From Paraphoma chrysanthemicola (Eukaryota; Ascomycota; Dothideomycetes; Pleosporales; Phaeosphaeriaceae), in contig JAGMWG010000006.1 in assembly GCA_020744225.1 (NCBI GenBank), forward strand, positions 620,001 to 684,000: a stretch of DNA of 64,000 nt, read 5' to 3'. The notes below the pieces were generated by a model, which was not told where the DNA came from, searched no databases, and saw nothing but the letters and a program-made list of their open reading frames with translations. Of this stretch, positions 44,361 through 56,337 are shown in pieces; positions within the stretch are counted from its first letter, which is position 1; the number at the start of each line of letters is the position of its first letter. The translations under genes were made by a program, and so were the position numbers.

Positions 44361-46637
44361 TCATCTCCCCTCCTCTCGCCGCCTCCCCATGCCCTCCCAC
44401 CACGCCCGATCCTTCTCTCCGCGATGCGGCATAGTCTCCCTAATCTCCGTCTCCCTATCATCAAAACTCGCACTCCTCGCTCTACTTTTACTCCTCTTCG
44501 GCCCGTCCAAGACAAAACTACTCCGCCTGTTCCCTCGGTCCTCTGCCGGAAACGTGCTTCGCGGATTAAACGACTCGCGTTTCGCTCTGCTACTCCTTGG
44601 GCTCGCCAACGCCGCACTCGGGGCCCGACTGCCGCTAAAGTCTGCAGAATGCGGGCGCGGAGCACGACGGGATTTCTTCGTTGATGCAGTGGCCGGTGGG
44701 CGCTTGTAGTAGTCATAAGTCCTCGTGTCTTTACGTGCGAGTTCGCGTTCGAGGCGCCAGAGTGGGGCCTCGGGAAGAACGCGCACGCCGTTGGTATCTC
44801 GGGACCGGATTTTCCAGTAGACTTCTGCGTCGCCGGATTGCAGTTTCTGGATGTCGGGGCCGTAGTCGGCGACGAGGCGGTAGGCGTCGGTGAGCCCGCG
44901 TGGGTCGTAGAGGCCGCGGTCTTGGATACCAGGGCCTTCGAGGCGGAAGCGTGTGCGGACGCTAGGGTGGATGTATTCGTTTGTTTGCCGGAGAGGGCGG
45001 TCGGTGGCGCGGCCAGTGAAGGGGTCGACGGCGGTGTAGTGACCTGGCTTGCGGGTCTGGCTGGGGTGTTAATATCGGACGCAGGTAGTTATGAGTTGGA
45101 AATGTAGGGATGAGCTTACCGTACTACCACCCAGCGCAAAGAAACCCGAGAGCTCAGTGTATAGACGACCAAAACTCCACGGTCTTATCTCTCCTTCCAT
45201 CTTCTTGTAGTACTTTTCATTTTGCTCATCCTGTTCGAACAAGTACTCGTCCCGCATATCCAAGAATGGCTCTAATTGGCTCATCATCCACGCCAAACTA
45301 ATATTCGCAATCTGCTCGTCGTCATACCCACCTCCAACATTCGAATGAGCACCAGGGAACCAGACTTGACGTAGCGTTGATCGATTACCCTCTGGCTTCT
45401 CCCATACAGCGGGCGAAAAGGACGATCGCTGTTCATCGAGGGCAAGAGCTTGAAAAGCATTCTCAACGCAAGCGCTGAGCTTGGTGTCGTAGAAAGTCGT
45501 TGCACGTGACTGTCGCATCTGAAGTCCTGCGCGCTGGAGGAAGCCTATACGTGGGATACCGAGTGCACCAACAGTATCCCATACGCCAATGACTTTGATT
45601 GGAATATCGAGTCGAGTCAGTCCTCTTCGTTCCAGCTCCTGCGCATACCGCGGATCTGATGCGCTCGGTTTCCGCGGAAAAGGAACGTCGGGATATGTTG
45701 GTACGTAATTTGGATCTCGCCGGTGCTGGACATCCGCGTACACCTCTGGGAGCGCATTCAAGCCTTTCTTCGTAAGTAGACCAATCTCGCCTATGAGGCC
45801 TCCGATGCTGCGCGCGGTGAATGCTCCCCGTGAGAAACCCAGCAGAAATATCTCGTCGCCGTGATGATAATTGTTGGCCAGAAACGAATACGCTTCGCGG
45901 ACATTTTCTGCTAGCCCCTTCCCCGTCGTTCCTCCCAAGAATCGCGAAAATTTTGTGCCCTCGGTCCCAAGACCAGAATGGTAGTTTACAATCTGCTGGA
46001 TACCGTCTTGACTGACCGCTTTAATAGCTCTTGATAATCGAGTGATATTGCTTGGGACTGCAATTTTCCCGCTCTTTCCGCCATCGTCTGAGTCGTTCCA
46101 CGTCCCGTCACATGCCACGATTAGTCTCTTGAACATCCCTCTTCCTCCGCTGAGACCCGGTGGCTCCATGGCGAGCGGTCCATTCCTTCCAACGCTTCTA
46201 CTTCTCGCTCGCGGAGGGAGGTCGACGATTAGTGGTGATTTTGTGCGCTTGCCCGGCACATCTACAACAATGGGCCCTTGCGGAGCCATGGTGCTTGGCG
46301 CCCGGCTCCGACTCCTTGCTCTTGATGGTGCTATAGACATGACTCTGGATCCTCTCCTGCTCTTTTTCGGCGTGAAATTGGAAGACGAACTCGAAGGTGA
46401 TGAAGGGACGTACCCCGACTCGGAGTCGCTGCTGAAGGAGGCCACTTCTGCGTGGTCGAGCCACTCGCGGACGTGGCCGAATTCGTTGTCAGGCAGTGTG
46501 ACTCCTTTCTTGCGATGTTGTGATGTGGAGGTTGAGTGTATGCTAGTGCCTGACAGATGTCGGGACTTGGATGCTGCCGCTGTGCGTTGTCCGATGCCGT
46601 TGAGGAACTTCTGCGGTGAACCACGTGTGCGAGACTT
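44361..46637 (-). CDS. DUF2235 alpha/beta hydrolase-like protein (5' end unresolved)
   Basis: Main exon up to 45120, intron 45057-45119 (63 bp), then 45056-44361. DUF2235 (PF09994) core: LIVACDGTWNDSDD, nucleophile motif LLGFSRGAFTARSIGG, Asp in IGVWDTVGALGIP, His in WFPGAHSNVGGGYDD. The family includes bacterial type VI Tle1 phospholipases; fungal members have no proven substrate. The N-terminus is Ser/Arg-rich and the C-terminal 200 residues are basic and low complexity (RSKSRARSASFDDRETEIRE). The frame stays open above the GTG at 46445, reading VREWLDHAEVASFSSDSE and further up to a TGA at 46638-46640. The true start is therefore upstream, probably in a separate exon (acceptor-like CTGAAAG at 46635); I could not fix it. 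No signal peptide seen. Confidence 0.85.
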
Positions 46638-47927
46638 TCAGTAGCGCCCGCTCAACTACTCGCCTTAGTCGACGACCCAAAAGCCTTTGGATTCCTCTGC
46701 TCTTCCAGTCTTTCCGCTCTTCCGAAATGTTGGTCTCCTGTCTTTTGCTCCGGTGGATCCTCCAGCCTGGTCGCGTTTTGTGCGCTAGGCAGGTCGCGAA
46801 CTTCTCAGCCTCGGGGACCTGCAGACACGCGCGACTTCACAAATGCAGGGTAAATGTCGCAGCAAGTCTCGATGACGCACGTTGATGAGGAGGAGCTAAG
46901 GAACGTGGGCGCGCGCATGCGAATCTTCGCGTTCTTACATGCGAGGTTGGGCGTCGTTCTCGAGTTTGCTGGCTGGGCTGCACGGCCATTGGGTCGCTTG
47001 TGATCTGATCACTGGAGCACCAGCCTCCTCAGCAATGAACGGCCTCTGCGAACTGGTCCCCTCGAAGCCTCGTAGCCTGATGGTGGACATGGCCTCGAGC
47101 TGTCTGCATTCTCTGTGCGCTCAAGTGGACTCCCGGAACAATGTCGGGCAGCTGTGGCCGCGGAAGTGAGGCGGTAACTGCCTCCACCGCAACTTCCTCA
47201 TCCTCCAGCGCCAAGCTTTAGTAGTCAAGGATGGTCTGTTCGCCACGATGCGGCTCCACCCGGGGCATTTGGGCACGAAATGCCTGCCGGTGAGGGCCCA
47301 ATTTAGTTGTTTATTTGTGCATTAGGGTTCCGCCAGCATGGCGTTAGTTGCAGAAAGTAGCACGTTGCTACCACAGTATGTAGGTAGTTTCATGCCTTAT
47401 ATGTAGGGAAAATGCGGTGAACTGAGCCTCCGAGGGATACCCTTGCTTGAACTCGCGACGCCAGATTCGAGGTTTGGGAAGACGATGGAGAGAAAGTGCA
47501 AGATATCAACTGTTTTTCAATTTCAGAAGCTTTTATCTAGCGAGCCATTGTGTGCAATCTAGTCGCTTTTGCTCAATTCCTTCATCCTACAGCGCCAGTC
47601 AAATACATGTCGAGTAACATCCAGTGCCTCAAACCGTATCCCATGCCGCGCAATCGTACACTCAGTCAGCTAATCGTACAAGTAATCATCATCCAGCGCC
47701 CGTAGTCCCATAACACCAGAGGACCACACACTGAACTCCAGCCTGTAGGCGAACAAAAAACTCTAGAGTGTATGATGCAGCGCGAGCAGCGGGATGAAAC
47801 CTTCTAGGACAACCGCTCCAAATAAAAAGTCGAGATAGTAATGACAAGTAGTATAGAAGTAGATGAGAGTCGCGGAAAGTCGTAAGGTCGTATGCTGAAT
47901 AAATGGTGAAAGTGGAAGCGTGGTTTC
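46638..47927. other. Intergenic; may hold first exon of DUF2235 gene
   Basis: 1.3 kb. One candidate first exon on minus begins with ATG at about 46916 (MRAPTFLSSSSS) but is not supported by a family match. The rest is unassigned, including the 3' flank of the GDS1-like gene at the right. Confidence 0.35.
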
Positions 47928-49199
47928 TTAGTACCCGCCAAAGATCTCGTCAAGCTCATCGAGGTCAATCGTCTCTGGGCTCTTCATAGCCCAGTCGAGG
48001 TCGTCAGCATCAAACTTGAGAAGCTGTGGTTTGTGAGCTGGTGGGGGCATCTCGATGTGAAGCAGTGGCTTCAGCGCTGGACTGCCAGGCGCAAAGGTGG
48101 TGGGGAAGGCAGCAGTGGCGTCCATGTGTCCGAAGAGTGCAACGGCAATCTCCGAATTCTTCCGTGCGGCGCTCTCTTCTGTCTCCTCGACGCTTTGATG
48201 TACCTCTTCCATTATGACATCACTGCGTTGTGTTGGCTCTGCAGAGGCGCTGGCGGACCGTTGACGTTCAGCCTCCTGGCTTCTTCGTCGTTGCTGCAGG
48301 AATGAGGCGGTCTGGGTGAACTCGCGCTCGTCCTTTTCTAACGGCGGCGACTGAGCACGGCGGTTGTGGGCAATGTTCGCCGTGGTCGGAGGATGCGCCT
48401 GGCTGGAGAAAGGGTCGACACTGCTCTCATCGTAGTCGGAGAGGTCAAGTTCAGGTGACGGCGACATGCGCGCTCGGGATCGCGCGTCCACATCCTCCTC
48501 CTCGGAAGCAGCGGACGACAGCGACGGTGTGATGATGCGCGCGGCCGAAGGAACGCTGCCAGCATCGGCGGGAATCGGCTGGTGTGGGCACGTGCTGAGG
48601 AAGTAGTAGACGCGCTTAGGGTGAGTGCCGACGAGGATCTTGTCGAGGGGACATCTTGAGAGGGCGGTCCAGCTACGCTTGAGGTAGGTCGCGAGGCGTG
48701 ACGAAATAATGGCGGCAGGATTGGCAGAGCTAGGGCACGTCAGCATGAGTAACGCAGGCTGGGCGCCATCAAGGAAGGAACTAAGGAAAGTGGGATCATA
48801 CCTCTCAACGATGGGAATGGTCGGCGACAGCACGGTCGCGAGTTCCTTAAGCAGATGGGGGCGGTTGCCCGTCTTCTCGAGCTGCTCGATGACACCGACG
48901 ACGATCTCATCATCGATGCCCTGTGTGTCGACCTTTGTTTGCCCGGACTCGCCGCCGGGCGACGGTGGCGGGGTGTCTGCCACTCGCCCTGCGCTTTTTG
49001 GCCGCTGCTCGTCGAAGCGCAGAGTCGTGGTGCGCGGCGGTGATGTGAGCGAGACGGAGCTGGAGTGTGTGCGTTTTATTTTCTTTGCTGGATGCGATTC
49101 CGCGATTGTGGCAGGCGGTGAGCGAATGGTCCTCGAAGCTGGCAAGACGATGCCCAGCGAAGGCAACGACAGCGACTTCCGGCGTGTGTTGTAACCCAT
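47928..49199 (-). CDS. GDS1-type winged-helix protein, probable transcriptional regulator
   Basis: 399 aa after removing a 72-bp, stop-free, in-frame intron (48730-48801, GTATGA...TGCTGAC...CCTAG). Joining gives TIPIVESSANPAAIISSRLA. The conserved domain spans about residues 85-190: DDEIVVGVIEQLEKTGNRPH, LLKELATVLSPTIPIVE, TYLKRSWTALSRCPLDKILV, KRVYYFLSTCPHQPIP. This matches fungal GDS1-like winged-helix proteins as I recall them. The N-terminus is basic with an NLS-like HPAKKIKR. The C-terminus is acidic (LKFDADDLDWAMKSPETIDL, DELDEIFGGY) and may act as an activation region. The Met at 49199 (MGYNTRRKSLSLPSLGI) is preferred to the upstream one at 49223. Confidence 0.72.
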   Translation of the reverse strand: MGYNTRRKSLSLPSLGIVLPASRTIRSPPATIAESHPAKKIKRTHSSSVSLTSPPRTTTLRFDEQRPKSAGRVADTPPPSPGGESGQTKVDTQGIDDEIVVGVIEQLEKTGNRPHLLKELATVLSPTIPIVERYDPTFLSSFLDGAQPALLMLTCPSSANPAAIISSRLATYLKRSWTALSRCPLDKILVGTHPKRVYYFLSTCPHQPIPADAGSVPSAARIITPSLSSAASEEEDVDARSRARMSPSPELDLSDYDESSVDPFSSQAHPPTTANIAHNRRAQSPPLEKDEREFTQTASFLQQRRRSQEAERQRSASASAEPTQRSDVIMEEVHQSVEETEESAARKNSEIAVALFGHMDATAAFPTTFAPGSPALKPLLHIEMPPPAHKPQLLKFDADDLDWAMKSPETIDLDELDEIFGGY

Positions 49200-51604
49200 T
49201 GTGTCGCAAAGGTGCAGTCGCAAGATGTGTGTGAAGAGAAAGACGGCGCCTCCAGTGAAAGGGAGGTATTATTGCTGGTACGAGGCGAGGCAGCCAAAGT
49301 GTTGTTGCTGCACGATGCCCAGGGTCGGCGATTGGTCGCGGAATGTAGGAGCGGCGCAAGGCTATTCCCAAAGATGCCGCAGGATGTATGCAAGGTAGCG
49401 TGCGACGCTTCTGCCTGCAGTAGATTCGGCTTGTGCAAAAGACCTGGGTGCGCTGGGGACGCTGGGGATAAAGTTGTGGCAGTCGGGCAAAATCGTCCTT
49501 TCACTGTGTTGCCTCCTGAGCAGCGTATACGTAACTGCGCCAAGGGCTACTGGATGTCTCAAGCTCAGGCTTCTGGTCGATTGCAACCCTACTAAGTCTG
49601 CTGCAACGCCACGACAAACAATGCGCAAGAATGAGATGCAGAATGAAAAGGACGATGGAGGTGGTCCCTGGGGGAGTTTAGAGGGGAGGGAGGGGATGCG
49701 AATGAGGGAACGAACGGAATCCAGGTGGAGCACTGCTGAAGACGCCCAACTAGGTTCTGCCTAGGCGACCGTGCGTAAGGTGAAAGTGTAGGGGTATGAC
49801 AGCATACTAACTTTAGACCCGTTTTAGAGCACTGGAGCAGTCTTTGGCATTTGGCTCGTCGTCAGGGGCTAGGTAGAAAACATGTCCACCGACCGTCCTA
49901 TCAATGCACCGTGGCTGGCTGCAGTAGTACACGGGAAGGTTGAAAAGCAAGTCGACGCCGTCAAAAGCATCCATGGCCTCACCGGATGGCCGCTTCAACG
50001 TCTGGCGCACGCCCGCCTTCGCCTCCCCGGCCAATCCTAAGCGCCTAGACTCTCTGCGTCGTTGCGCCGGAGCTGGGTGCGTCGAGCTTTGGGCACGATG
50101 GAGCCTCACCAGCTGCGTCAGATGCGCTCGGGAGAACGAACACCGTTCGTGCTGTAATGTACACCAGACTGACAGGGCCAACATGCGACGCCTTGCATCT
50201 GGCGCCAACCAACAACATATGTACATCCTCAGACTGTTGCACTGTGTAGGTTTTCTGCACGCGATTCTCAAGTCTGACCTGAGGCTAGACAAGCTGCCGT
50301 GTATCGAACTTTTCGCCTGGATACGGGCTTGCCGGCACCAGTGACCTCATGCTCGCCGGTCTTCAATCTAACTCACGCATATCGCATCTGCACATGGGCG
50401 GGCAGAACAGCTGTCTTCACGCTGACCGCCTCAGCTTCCTTCCGTTCTCCAAGCAGCAAAATGGCATGCACGCGACTGGTTGGCTGTTTTCGATGATCTG
50501 ATGCTGCGTGCATGGCATCTTGCTTGAGGTGCAGGTACCCCTGTTTCGTCTAGGCGAATCTGGATTTAGCCTCCAACGTTTCCCGGGGCTACCTTGCAGG
50601 CGGTGAGCACACTTTTGTGAAAATAAAATTCTTTGTCCGAGGGTTTGGCCTCGGCGGCGCAAGAACTGCTTGCGGCGCGATATTTCCCGACAGACACGAA
50701 TCAGTACACTAAACCATGACGTGGAAAAAGCGTTTGTGATGCGATTTCCTCCTCCGTGCATTGCTGACATGCCAACAGCCGCCGTTATGGGCATTTCGTG
50801 AAACATGAACCCAGCTCATCGCTTCTGTTCTCGAACACCACACACGCGACGTGCCACCATGCTGATGATTGGCAGGGGACGCACACAGGATCTTTCCACA
50901 TGCGGAAAGGCGCATTACGCCAGGTCCGGTATGCATGTGCAGCGAAGCGTCACTTATTGTGGGGAGCAGGCAGGTCTCGCGCCGACCTTGAGCTGTTAGC
51001 AGCAGTCTTGCGGATGCGCTCCGCGAATCCCCAGACGAAGGATTGCGTGAATGAGGAAGCTGCTGATAGACGGTGAAGATGGTTGTTTGCTGTCCATCTG
51101 CAGCCTTCCGAGTCAAGAAGTGGGCGCAATGCATGTCAGCGATAGCAGCATCTAAGGCGCGGCTTTGTGATATCCGTACGTGAGCTCATCGCGAGGCCGT
51201 TGTGGGATCAGATATCGCTTGCGGACGTGCAAGCACTTGTCGGCGCAGATCACACGAACTTGCTCGAACAAAGTTATAGTTTGGTCGTCCATCTTCGCCG
51301 CGTCAGCAGCGAGGTGACAGTAAATTCTCCGCAACCGTGATTGTGGATCTCGGTTCACCTGCTCAACTTTTGTTGGTTCCCCGTCTCCCAAGACTGGGGA
51401 AATTACCGAATCGAGCCACCACCCCTCAATCGACAAGTCGACGACTCAGCCTGACGTCGACATTGCAACATTCCAACTCATCTTTAGATGTCGATATCTT
51501 TGAGCCACAGTGTCGTATTGACAAGAGCCGCCGCTAAAGGCGGCAAGCTGCAGCGCTGTGTGACGCCAGTAGGCGGTTGCGGAGAATGGTGACACAGCTT
51601 GTCA
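49200..51604. other. 2.4-kb gene-poor tract
   Basis: No gene I can support. A minus frame at 49813-50292 ends in a rather protein-like stretch (DAFDGVDLLFNLPVYYC, TVGGHVFYLAPDDEPNAKDC), and a small Cys-containing protein there is possible but unproven. Other frames overlap one another without motifs. The left end includes the promoter of the GDS1-like gene. Confidence 0.4.
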
Positions 51605-52693
51605 TCACCAGAGCGACCACGTCTTTCGTGCAACCGGGGCCTCGGGTTGCGCAACGGGCGGCACCTCTACAGTTTCGGCAAGCCGCTTTCGCATGCCCTT
51701 GCGCGGCTTCAGCTCTATCCACCATGTGGTGCCGAAGTTGTATCGCTTGAGGTTGACCACCTCAAGTCCGCTCTCCTCGACTATCTGGCCGATGTCCTTG
51801 TTCCACCAACATCCGTGTTCATCAGCGTGCGCAGGCGCCGTCTTGTCCAGCATGCTGTTGAGCCACTCGTAATGCGACTTGCCGTGCTCAAGAAGCAGTA
51901 TCCGTCCGTCTTCCTTGGTCGAAGCCTCAATGTTCTGCAGTAGCCTCACTGGCTCTGGTGTGGAGCAGAGACCCATGGTCTGTATCACGGTATCGTATCC
52001 TTCTTGCGCGTCGAATGGCGGCACAATCGGGTCGATGGCCGACTGCTGCTTGAAGAACACGCGGCTGAAGTATTCCTTGTGTGTATCGTTCCATTTTCGC
52101 TTCGCGACTGCCAGCATCGGCCCGCTTGCATCGAGCAGTGTCACCGTCGCGCATTGCTTCGTCTTGTAGTATGGTATATTCCTACCGGTGCCGACGGCTA
52201 CTTCCAGTACGTGGCCTTTTGCCTGCGCCGTGAGCTTCTTTCGCTTGGACGTAAGGAAGAGCAGCGTTTCCGACATGTCGACCTTCTCGTCATAGCCCTC
52301 GGCATCTCTGTCGAACCGGTCTAACAAATCTGACGGTAAGTCCTTGTGTTCCGTATCCTGACTCAATGAGGCGTAAAGCATGACGCCGTACATGCCCATC
52401 CCAAACGCGACCAGGCCTATGCCGAACATTGGCCATTGCCGCCACCGTCGCAGCTTCGCCTGATGCTGTGCTGACCTCAATTCCTCGTCTGACAATCTTT
52501 GTAAGTCCGAAAGCTTTGGCCGCGCGGACCACACCCGCTGCCAATTCTCCCTCGGAGTAGGCCCGGGGTTTTGTATTAATGCTTCAGCAGCAGGCTGTGC
52601 TTGCGGCGCGTATCTGTGGAAGGGGAGTGCGGGCTTCGTCGGGAGGCTTCGCTTCGTTGGTAATGACCGCGGGGCTTTCGGCAGCTTAGCCAT
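51605..52693 (-). CDS. oms1: Oms1-like mitochondrial inner-membrane methyltransferase
   Basis: 362 aa, intronless. The basic N-terminus (MAKLPKAPRSLPTKRSLPTK) fits a mitochondrial presequence. One transmembrane helix lies at about residues 87-110 (WPMFGIGLVAFGMGMYGVML). A class I SAM-dependent methyltransferase fold follows: motif I LEVAVGTGRN (163-172), ASGPMLAVAKRKW, VIQTMGLCSTPEPVRLLQNI, GRILLLEHGKS. This order and length match yeast Oms1, an inner-membrane protein found as a suppressor of oxa1 mutants; its methyl acceptor is not established. Starts 327 bp from the divergent flavoenzyme gene. Confidence 0.88.
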   Translation of the reverse strand: MAKLPKAPRSLPTKRSLPTKPALPFHRYAPQAQPAAEALIQNPGPTPRENWQRVWSARPKLSDLQRLSDEELRSAQHQAKLRRWRQWPMFGIGLVAFGMGMYGVMLYASLSQDTEHKDLPSDLLDRFDRDAEGYDEKVDMSETLLFLTSKRKKLTAQAKGHVLEVAVGTGRNIPYYKTKQCATVTLLDASGPMLAVAKRKWNDTHKEYFSRVFFKQQSAIDPIVPPFDAQEGYDTVIQTMGLCSTPEPVRLLQNIEASTKEDGRILLLEHGKSHYEWLNSMLDKTAPAHADEHGCWWNKDIGQIVEESGLEVVNLKRYNFGTTWWIELKPRKGMRKRLAETVEVPPVAQPEAPVARKTWSLW

Positions 52694-53020
52694 GGTGAGG
52701 TGACGTGATGATCAGGCCGGGTTGTGAAGTCTAGGGCTTTTGCAATTGGCGGAGTGGTCGCAATTGCTCACAGAGCCGCATCGAACTTTTTCGCATCAGT
52801 CGCGACCCGATCGCTCGGAACGCCCAAGCTCCTTGCAGGCCCGCCACGAGGCTTGACCCGTGCCCAACCGACGCGCCTTGAGGACGACATCGGGGCCCAC
52901 CTGGAGTTAACATTGCCCACATTGGTACCTCCGAGAAATTCTTTCCTCATTGCGTCTTCTTCTGTTTTCTGTTGTCAATTGTCTGCGTTTGCTTCCTTCG
53001 TAATTCGTCCTTGTTTCGCC

Positions 53021-54452
53021 ATGTCGTCTGCTATACCTTCGTCTATTCTCATTGTTGGAAGTGGTGCTTTCGGCCTGTCTACGGCGTGGGCTCTGTGTCA
53101 ACGTGCAGAGTACAAAAATACTACCATTACTGTTGTAGATCGCCAGCCATTCCCTACGCCGGATGGCTCAAGTGTGAGTGGTTAGATCTCGACTTGTGTA
53201 AGATGTCAATTCTGCGCCAGCATAATGCTATTACCATGTAGATTCTGTCTTGATTTGGCCAGGAGCTCAACGATACCAATAGATTGACACGTCTCGCATC
53301 ATCCGTCCCGACTACGCCGCTGCGCCGTACACCCGTCTTGCAACTATCGCACAGAAGCGCTGGCGAACAGACTTCGCGCCACAACACCACCACGAGACTG
53401 GCCTGGCTGTGGTGGCGTGGGGACCTGAGCAGAAATACGTTTCAGAGTCTCTTGCAAATGTCAACGCAATCGGTGCAGACAAGACCGAAGTCTTGGGCTC
53501 GTCTGAGGATATAAGGAGAGTATGCGGTCTTGAAGGGAAAGATGAGTGGGGCAGCGGCAGCACGGGTTACGTCAATTGGAGTTCTGGTTGGGCAAATGCT
53601 GAAGGAGCCATGATATGGCTTCGTGAAGAGGTGGAGAAGCTCAAGCGCGTTCAGTTTGTGGAAGCTGGCGTAAGGAGACTGTTGATCGACCACAGGTCTA
53701 GCACAGTATCTGGCGTGCGACTGAACAACGGGAGCGAGCTCAAGGCCGACCTGACAATCCTGGCAGCCGGCGCATGGACAGCGTCTCTCGTAGACCTTCG
53801 CGGAATCTGCAAGGCAACTGGTCAAGCAATATGCTACATGCCCATCTCCACCGAGGAAGAATCCGTCCTCTCAAAGCAGCCAACCATCCTCAATCTCTCC
53901 CACGGTCTCTTCATGATCCCACCATCAAACGGTCTACTCAAAGTAGCGCGTCACGGCCACGGCTACGTCAATCCGACCACAATACCACATCCAGAATCAG
54001 ACGATCCAAACGAAAGAATAATTGTGTCATTACCATTCACACAAATCGACGACCCCTCCCAACAAGTCCCCTACGAAGGCCAGAAACAGTGCCGCGACTT
54101 CCTCACCTCGATTCATCCCTCCCTCGCAACCCCTTCACGCCCGTTCACTAAATCGAAAATCTGCTGGTATACCGATACGCGCAACGGCGACTTTTTGATC
54201 TCGTACCATCCCAAGTATAAAGGTTTATTTGTCGCGACGGGCGGTTCGGGCCATGGCTTCAAGTTCTTGCCCGTCATTGGTGACAGTATTGTGGAGTGCA
54301 TCGACGGTAGAACGCCAGAAGATTTCAAGGGGCGTTGGGAGTGGCCGAAGGAACGAGTGCCAGAGGAGCAGTGGAGTGGAGACGGCAGTCGGGGCGGGCC
54401 CGTGGGAATGGTGTTGAGTGAGGAGATGGCGAAGAGTAAGGGGAAGTTATAG
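53021..54452 (+). CDS. FAD-dependent DAO-family amine/amino acid oxidase (sarcosine/fructosyl-amine oxidase-like)
   Basis: 440 aa from exons 53021-53173 and 53283-54452 (109-bp intron, GTGAGT...CTCAAC...AATAG). Dinucleotide-binding motif near residue 12: GSGAFGLSTAW. After the intron comes IDTSRIIRPDYAAAPYTRLA, usual in this family, then GLAVVAWGPEQKYVSES. The C-terminus has CWYTDTRNGDFLISYHPKYK and FVATGGSGHGFKFLPVIGD, where the Cys (CWYTD) is the usual covalent flavin site of monomeric sarcosine oxidase, pipecolate oxidase and fructosyl-amine oxidase. It oxidises a secondary amine and releases H2O2; the substrate cannot be told from sequence here. The last three residues are GKL, only a weak variant of a peroxisomal PTS1. 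Confidence 0.9.
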
Positions 54453-56337
54453 TAGATGGGTAATGAAACCGAGTAACATTTGTTGGTCGGCTCACCGCCT
54501 CGAGAATATATAACGTACCCTGCCCCCATAGGTCTGACTCTTTATCCACATGTGTATCTTCAGAGCCTCAAATACCCATGGCGCTTTGCTCATGTCTGGA
54601 CTTTTGCGAAAGAATTTGACAAAACGATCATGTCTTTCGTTTCCGAAAGTAGGGCCGATGAACTCCATATATGTTCTCCAGTCTGTCCACTATCCACATC
54701 ATCACAAGCACTGCGCATATAACAAAGAATAAGAAGCATACTCGTCAAGGCTGGAAATGGTGGGAGGGTACAGTATGCTTCCCGACTTTCTTTCCAGAAG
54801 TATCAGAGAAAGTGTACATGACCAATTTCTCTCCGCACCACGCACTGGATGGGACTATGTCGCTATCGTGGAGAATGCAGCTATATAAACCTCAGAGCCT
54901 GAACGACGACTACACTTCTTGGCGCCCTTGCAACGTCGACTTCCGAAAGCCAGAGTCTGCAACGCTATGTTTCTGGCCGCTTCTACTCTCCAAAAGATGC
55001 TCGCTATCCAGCTATGGTTTCCAAAGCACAAGAGACCAAAATGCCATGATCTCCGCTGAGCTCTCGGTGTATTTCAAGGCTACGAAATGGACTCTTCTAT
55101 TCACCCACGCCCTCTCCCAACACTTCGTCCAAAATTCATCGTGGAGGTTAATCGTTGTTTCGGCAGATGTCAAGGCTCTGGTAGCTAGTAATAGTGACTC
55201 GAAAGCATACATTATGGCTGGCATGACCGTCTTTCGACCGATGACCGCTATAGCCATGCACGCTTCGTCTTTCTAAAGAATCGCATGGTCAAACTGGGCA
55301 TGATGGCTAAGACAAGTCAGACTGCTTCAGTGTATGTATAAATGATGCTGGGCGCGACTCGCATATGTACATTTGTGTGGCAATTACTGGCTGTTTCTTC
55401 TCAAAGATATAGCTTCATGTACGATCAAAAACGATCCTTAAACGAATGATGTCTCCAGTCGCGCCCCAATTTTCCGAATTTGGTGTATCGAAAATGACCA
55501 TCTACAGGTCAATAATGGTTTCATCTTTGACATTAGCTGTTGTAATGTGTGTCATATGCGGTACCAAATTGAAGTCCTGTGGTTCCGAGGACTTCTTAGA
55601 TCCAGCCGACATTTGCAAAAGTCTCCAAGTTATCGGCTTGCAGACATATCACGAAATCAAATTCCCTTTTCCCTACTTGTGAGGCCATCTGCTTACTGTG
55701 TTCTGGATATTTAGGCATCCAGGCGCCGGGTTCATCCAAGTCTCTGGGAAATATGCGACGTTGGACATGTTGTCTTGCGTGCTCGGAAAGCAGCTTTACC
55801 ACCTTATGATCGTTCTGGACGATGGAGGAATTTATATGCCTATTCTGGTGCCATGTGAAGTAGTTCGTTCAATCTGAAGACTATGCCCTTACCTAGGTTG
55901 TCCCAGCCACTTCTAAAGTTACCTTGGAATACAAGGGAACGAATGCAGGGAGTGAGTCGTGATCACTATGACGTATGGACGAGACTTATAGCAAAGCCAG
56001 GACTTCAGAAAGGGTGCGACGCATGGAAACGTTTTAGTAAGCACTGTAGACTTGCCGATAAGGGAGCGGCAAATGTGACGAAGCGGACATGGAGGCAACC
56101 CCGCCTTGCCCAATACAGCTAGGACAGGCTTCTTACAACCCACCTGCCGCAAGTATTTAAACAGACATTACCACTCGTCCTCTCTCTTTTGTATCGTCTC
56201 CATCTCAGGTTTATCTTGATTGATCTTGCGACGCATCACTGCCAATTTTCCCAACACATTTACGACACTTGCACATTCACCCCTTTTTGCTTACTTCATC
56301 CTCTACCCCGCCCCCTGAAGAAGACTTAACAGTCATC
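54453..56337. other. 1.9-kb tract with one unexplained open frame
   Basis: The plus frame 54671-55276 stays open for 201 codons from an ATG (MFSSLSTIHIITSTAHI) but shows no family motif, and the antisense frame 55012-55257 is also open. I do not call it a gene. A TATTTAAA at 56154-56161 lies about 180 bp upstream of the next ATG (56338) and could be its TATA element. Confidence 0.4.
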
